A DNA stretch of 64,000 nt from Annulohypoxylon bovei var. microspora (lineage: Eukaryota; Ascomycota; Sordariomycetes; Xylariales; Hypoxylaceae): contig MU405386.1 in NCBI GenBank assembly GCA_022836615.1, positions 1 through 64,000 of the forward strand. The letters run 5' to 3'. The translations under genes and the position numbers were made by a program. The notes under the pieces are model-generated. The model was not told the DNA's origin. It saw only the letters and a list, made by a program, of their open reading frames with translations, and did no database searches. Shown piece by piece: positions 58,921-64,000 of this stretch. Every line of letters begins with the position of its first letter. Within the stretch, counting starts at the first letter, position 1.

Positions 58921-61900
58921 TTATATTATTTAAACGGGTGGTTTTAAAAAAAAATTTAAATAAATAATTTAAATAATTTAATATTTTTTTAATTTTTAAT
59001 TCGTGTATAAAAAGTTTTTATTTATTTCGAAAATAAAAATCTTTTAATTTAATTAATTAAAAGTTTTAACGTATATAATATTTATAATATTAATTTACTT
59101 TTATAATATTAATTTATTATTTATAATAAAAACATTTAATTAACTTAAAAGTTATAAAATTTTAACGTTTTTTTTATTTAAAAAAGTTTTAAATTTTTAT
59201 TTTATTTTATAAAATAATATAATTAAAAAACCTTTAATTAAATGTTATAATAATTTAATTTTAAAACGCGTTTTAAATAAAAATATTTATATTTTATAAA
59301 TAATTAATTTTTTAATTTTTATAATAATTATTAAGTTTTATATATTTAAATATTTAAATAATAATTAAAAATTTTTTACCATTTTATATAATTTTAAATT
59401 AACGTTTTAAACTTATTAAATTAAATTTATTTTTTTATTTTATTTATTTATATTATTTTATTATTTTTTAATTTTATGTTATTTTATTATTTTTTTATTT
59501 TATATTAATTTATATTTAATTTATATTTTCGTTATTTTCCATTTTTTAAGTTTATTTTATTTACATTTTTAAATATAATTTAAATTAATTTTTTAATTTA
59601 AAAGTTTAATATAATTAATTATATATTATCGTGTTTTTTCGTGTTTTTACGTTTTTTTAATAATATTATAATTAAATTAATATTATTCGATTTTAATTTT
59701 TAAAATAAATGGGTATATATTATTTAAAATAAACTTTAAAAAAAAGTTAAGTTTTTATTAATTATTTACATTTTATTTTTTTATAATATTATTTAATTTA
59801 AATGTTTTTATAATATTTTATTAATTTAAAAAAAAACTTTTTATTATTTAAAATTATTATTTATTATGTTTAATTTCGTTTAAATTATCGTTATTATTTT
59901 CGTTTTTAATATTAATTTTTTTATTATTAATTAATAAATTATTATTTTTAATAATTTCCGTTTAACGTGTTAAAGTTTTAAGGTTTTTATTTTTAATTAT
60001 TATTAAAATAATTTAAATTAAATTTTAAATGGGGTTTTTAATTAATTATATTAATCGTTATTATAAATTTAAACGAATAAATGCTTTAAATAAAAATAAA
60101 TTTTACGTGGATATTAATGTAAAATTATTATTAAATAATATTAAAACTTATAAAGTTATATTTAATAAAATAATATAAATAAAATATTAATTATTAAATG
60201 TTTTAATTTTATAATTAATTTTTAAAATGAATTTATTTTTTAATTACCCGATAATATAATTATTATAAAATATATATTAATCGTTTTTTAATTTTATTTT
60301 ATTATCGGTGAATATTTATATATGTTTTTTCCGTGTTAATTCGTTGAAAAAAAAAGAAAATATAAAATAAATAAAAACTTTTTTTAATTAAATTTAAAGG
60401 TTTATAATTATTTTTACGGTTTAAAAAACAATAATTTAATAAAAACATTATGTTTTAATAATGGTTAAAGTTAATTAATATAAAAATTAATATATCGTGT
60501 TTTTAAAAGTAAATAAATACGCTTATAAAATAAATAATTTATTTAATTTTTTTATATTAATATATTATAAAAGTTAATGAGTTATATATTTAATAATTTA
60601 ATTATTAATTTTTATATTATTAACGTTTTTTATTTACGTGTTTATTTAATATATACCCGTGGATATTTTAAAAAAATATTATAAATAAAATTTATTAATA
60701 TAAATTATTAAAAAACATGTTTTTTACATTTATTTTAAATTTTTAAGCTTTTAATGTATTAATTACGTAAACGATATTATTTTCGTAATATTTATAATTA
60801 TTAAATAAATAAATGTGTGTAAAAAAATTATAAATGAATTTTAAATGTAATTATTTATATCGATATTAGTTTTTATTAAAAGTGGTTAAATAATAATTAA
60901 AAACATTAAAATATAAGTATTAAATTTAATGAATTATAAGTTTTTATTTACTTTTTCGATTAATGTAATTAAAGTAATAAATGAAATATTTAATTTAAAT
61001 TTTATAAAAAATATTAAATTATAATAATTTTTATTTAAAAATGAATTTATGGTTAACGTTTATAATTAAATAATTATATAAAAAAAGTTTATGGTATTTA
61101 TTAAAATAATTTAAATTGTAATTTAAGAAAAATATAAGTTTATTTAAGTTTTTATATTTTTTTTAATATTTTAAAATAAATGTTTAATATTATTTTTTTA
61201 AACTTTTATTAATAAAAATATATTAGATTTTCGTGTTTATTATTTTATTTTATTTACAAATAACGTTTTTAAATTATTAATTTTTAAAATAAAAAAATAA
61301 TTAATTTTTTATGTTTTTTATTATATTGTTAAATTTTATAAGAAATTAATTAAAAAGTAAGTTTTATTTTATTTATAATTTACGGCATGTAATGTTTTTA
61401 CTTATATATATATAAAGCGAAGTAATTATTTTATTATAATTATATATTTATAATATTATTTTTTAACGTTTTCGAAATTAAACATAAAAAAATTAATTTA
61501 ATAATAAAAGGTTTAATATATAAACCTTTAATAAATTTATATAAAAATGAAATTATTAATCGTATATATATTTAAATAATATATTTTAAATGGAATATAT
61601 AAATTATATAAATAAATTAAATATTTTAATTATATAAACGGTTATATATAAAAAGTAAATAATATATCTTTGATTTTTTTATAATATTAATTAATGATAT
61701 TTATAAATTCTTTTAATATCGTTAAATAATTTAAAATTAATATTATATATTATAAATTTTTTAATTAAATATATATTAATTATATTATTTTAAATATAAA
61801 TATAAATTTTAATTATGTTTTTATATCACGGCGAGCAAGTTTTAAATTAAAATAAAGCTTAAATAACGGCGGACCACGTACTTTATTAACGAAAATATTT

Positions 61901-64000
61901 AAAATTAAAAATTAAAAAAAAAAATTATAAAATAATTTCCTTTAAAAAGTTTTTATATATTAACTTTGCGGTTAAAATATTAATTAATTATTCCATTAAT
62001 ATACTTTAAAAATAACGGTAATTAAGCGCCGTTATATAACTTTTTTTTTAAAAAAAAATTTAATTTATAAAAAAAATAAATTATTTATTAATACGCTTAC
62101 GGCTTATTTCTTTAAATTTTTTTTTACAATAAATAAATTATTTTTATTTATTATTTTTAATATTTTATTTTTTACGGCGGTTTTAATTTATTATTAAAAT
62201 TTAATTAAAGGATTAACGGTTTTAAAATGTAAATTATAAAAGTTTTTTATTTTAATTAACGTATTAAAAAAATCTTTAAAAAAATATTACATTAAATTAA
62301 AGTTATAACTTATTTAATTTACTTTATATTAAAACTTCTTTTTAAAAAACTTAAAATTTAATATTTTAAATATTTCGTATTTTTATTTTTTATTAATTTT
62401 TATTAAAAATAAAAGATTTATTATTTATTTTAAAATTAAATTATTTAAGGTTTTAATTAATTAATTTACGTTTAAAACTTAATAAATTTTTATATTAAAA
62501 AGTAAATTAATTTTAAAAATATTATAATAAAGTTTTATTAACATTTTAAAAAAATTTATTATTAAGTAATTTAAATTATTATAAAGGTAATTTATTTATT
62601 AATTATTTTTATAAATATATATTTAATTACTTATTATTTAATTTATTAATTTTTTTTTATTAATTTATTTATTTTAACGATTTTATATTAATAAAAAGTT
62701 TTTATAAATTTATTATATAATAAAGGTTTAACGCTTCGTTAATAATTAAATAACGATATAATTAAACTTTTTTTAAAAGGTTTTAAACTTATAAATGTAA
62801 GCTTATTAATTAAAAATTATTTTTAAAATAAATTTTACTTTTACTTTTATAAAAAAAAACCTTATGTTTAAATATAATTAAATGGCGTACGTAAAATTTA
62901 AACAAAGTAATATTTCCGATTAATTATTTTAAAAATAATTTATAAAAAGTCGTAATTTCATTTAAATAAATTAATTAAAAATCTTTATTTAATTATTAAA
63001 TTATAAATATTTTATTATCGATTTATAAAGGTTTATCCCGGTGAACTTAAATAATTTATTTAAAAAAACGGCCACGAATTAAAAACTTTTATTAAATATA
63101 ATCGTTTTAAAGGTTTTATAAATGCATTAAATATGCTTATAATATAAATTTATAAATTATATAACGATATAAGTTTTATACGTAAATAACGAAAAAAGTT
63201 TTTTATTTAATTAATTAATAATCATTAAAATTAAATTAAATCTTTCGTAATTAAAAGGTATAAATTTAAAATTTATTAAAATTTATTATTATATTTATTC
63301 GTTAATAAAAAATAATTAAAATAAATTTATTAATTTAATTTTAAAGTTTTAACTTTTTTAACATTATTTATAATAAATATAATAATGGTTTATAAATGTT
63401 TTCATATTAAATTATAAGTATTTTTTTTATATTATTACATATATTTTATTTCGATTTAAATATATTCGATTTAAAAAACGGTAAAATTCATTATATAATT
63501 TAATATAAAATTCCTCGTTATTTAAAACCATTAATTTTTCTTTTAAAAATAATAATTTATTTTATAAAATATATTTATTTTTTCCTTTTTTAATTCATTT
63601 ACGTTACATTTTTAATTTAATAATATTTTAATTAATTATTAAAATAATATTAATTAACTTAATATTTTAAAATAATTTTTCTTTAAAAACCTTTATTATA
63701 ATTAAAATACATTAAAAATTAAAAAATAATAAATTTATTAAAAACTTATTAATTAAAAATTATAAGAAATTTATTTTATTATAAAATATTAAAAAAAATA
63801 ATAAAATAATAAATTAATTATATTTTTTAATTATTTTTTAAATAATTAAATTAACCACCTTTTAAAATAAAATGTTAATTATTATATTTTTCTTTTTTAA
63901 ATAATAATATAATTCGTAATTAAATTAAAATAAATATTTATTTTAATTAATTTAATAAAAATTTAACATCTTTTTAATAATAAAATATTATAACGTTTAA
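58921..64000. other. Unresolved degraded sequence to the window end
   Basis: About 5 kb of AT-rich sequence with no recognised domain, LTR or TIR. From about 59,500 to 61,400 the + strand keeps G but has lost most C outside CpG. From about 62,200 onward this bias is weaker or reversed. A 49-codon frame (60,029-60,178) reads a basic, Tyr/Asn/Lys-rich peptide with FYVDINVKLLLNNIKTYKVIF. It may be a remnant of a larger protein, but no family can be named. Confidence 0.35.

Noticed and set aside
60029..60178. Small functional gene
   Set aside because: Only 49 codons in a degraded stretch, with no recognised family; kept only as a note in the unresolved region.
1..64000. Mitochondrial or bacterial AT-rich genome
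   Set aside because: Transition-type divergence among retrotransposon copies, LTR elements with 5-bp duplications and hAT-like 8-bp duplications indicate mutated nuclear fungal repeats. No rRNA, tRNA or operon structure is present.

Overview
The window contains no intact host gene. It is a gene-free, extremely AT-rich block of transposable elements. By eye, well over four fifths of the bases are A or T. The related copies differ almost only by C-to-T and G-to-A changes. This is the signature of repeat-induced point mutation (RIP), so the best guess is a filamentous ascomycete (Pezizomycotina): heterochromatin of a subtelomeric, pericentromeric or AT-isochore type. The species cannot be named from the sequence. 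Degenerate CCCTAA tracts inside one repeat family fit a TTAGGG-telomere fungus.

The window can be read as a stack of nested insertions, many with matching target-site duplications (TSDs). Left part: a partial, almost unmutated copy of a composite element (called CT here; 1-592) sits in a Ty3/Gypsy retrotransposon (family Gy1; 593-7028, + strand). That Gy1 copy also holds two solo LTRs, one in its integrase region and one inside its own 3' LTR. Then come a hAT-like non-autonomous element (family D; 8002-10582, 8-bp TSD) split by a long-TIR element (family M; 8136-8848) and by CT copy 2, a fold-back element (11001-12091), and an unresolved degraded stretch (12.3-16.45 kb). CT copy 3 (from 16452) is split by a complete 6,990-bp Gy1 copy on the minus strand (17593-24582, 5-bp TSD).

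Middle part: a mostly unassigned stretch (24.8-30.7 kb) carries a 216-bp LTR-like repeat (G) and a second M copy. CT copy 5 is inserted inside CT copy 4 (30.7-33.2 kb). A second Gypsy family (Gy2; 33457-39127, + strand) follows, with recognisable RT, RNase H and chromodomain remnants, then CT copy 6. A GC-rich island with a perfect 16-bp-stem hairpin lies at 41.72-41.94 kb. A Ty1/Copia element follows on the minus strand (42219-50354). It contains a young, unmutated TIR element (46997-47739).

Right part: CT copy 7 is split by repeat G, which is itself split by a 3.3-kb LTR element with no recognisable pol (51942-55236). Then an M copy is split by a D copy. After that come a palindromic MITE, several minisatellites, a second GC-richer hairpin, and about 5 kb I could not resolve.

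Nothing here works as a pathway. The information is historical: who inserted into whom, which copies were mutated, and in what sequence context. The points most worth a second look are the CT family (a transposon-like repeat carrying telomere-like and G-rich tracts), the survival of CpG in otherwise saturated C-to-T sequence, the hairpin family, and the unmutated young TIR element.
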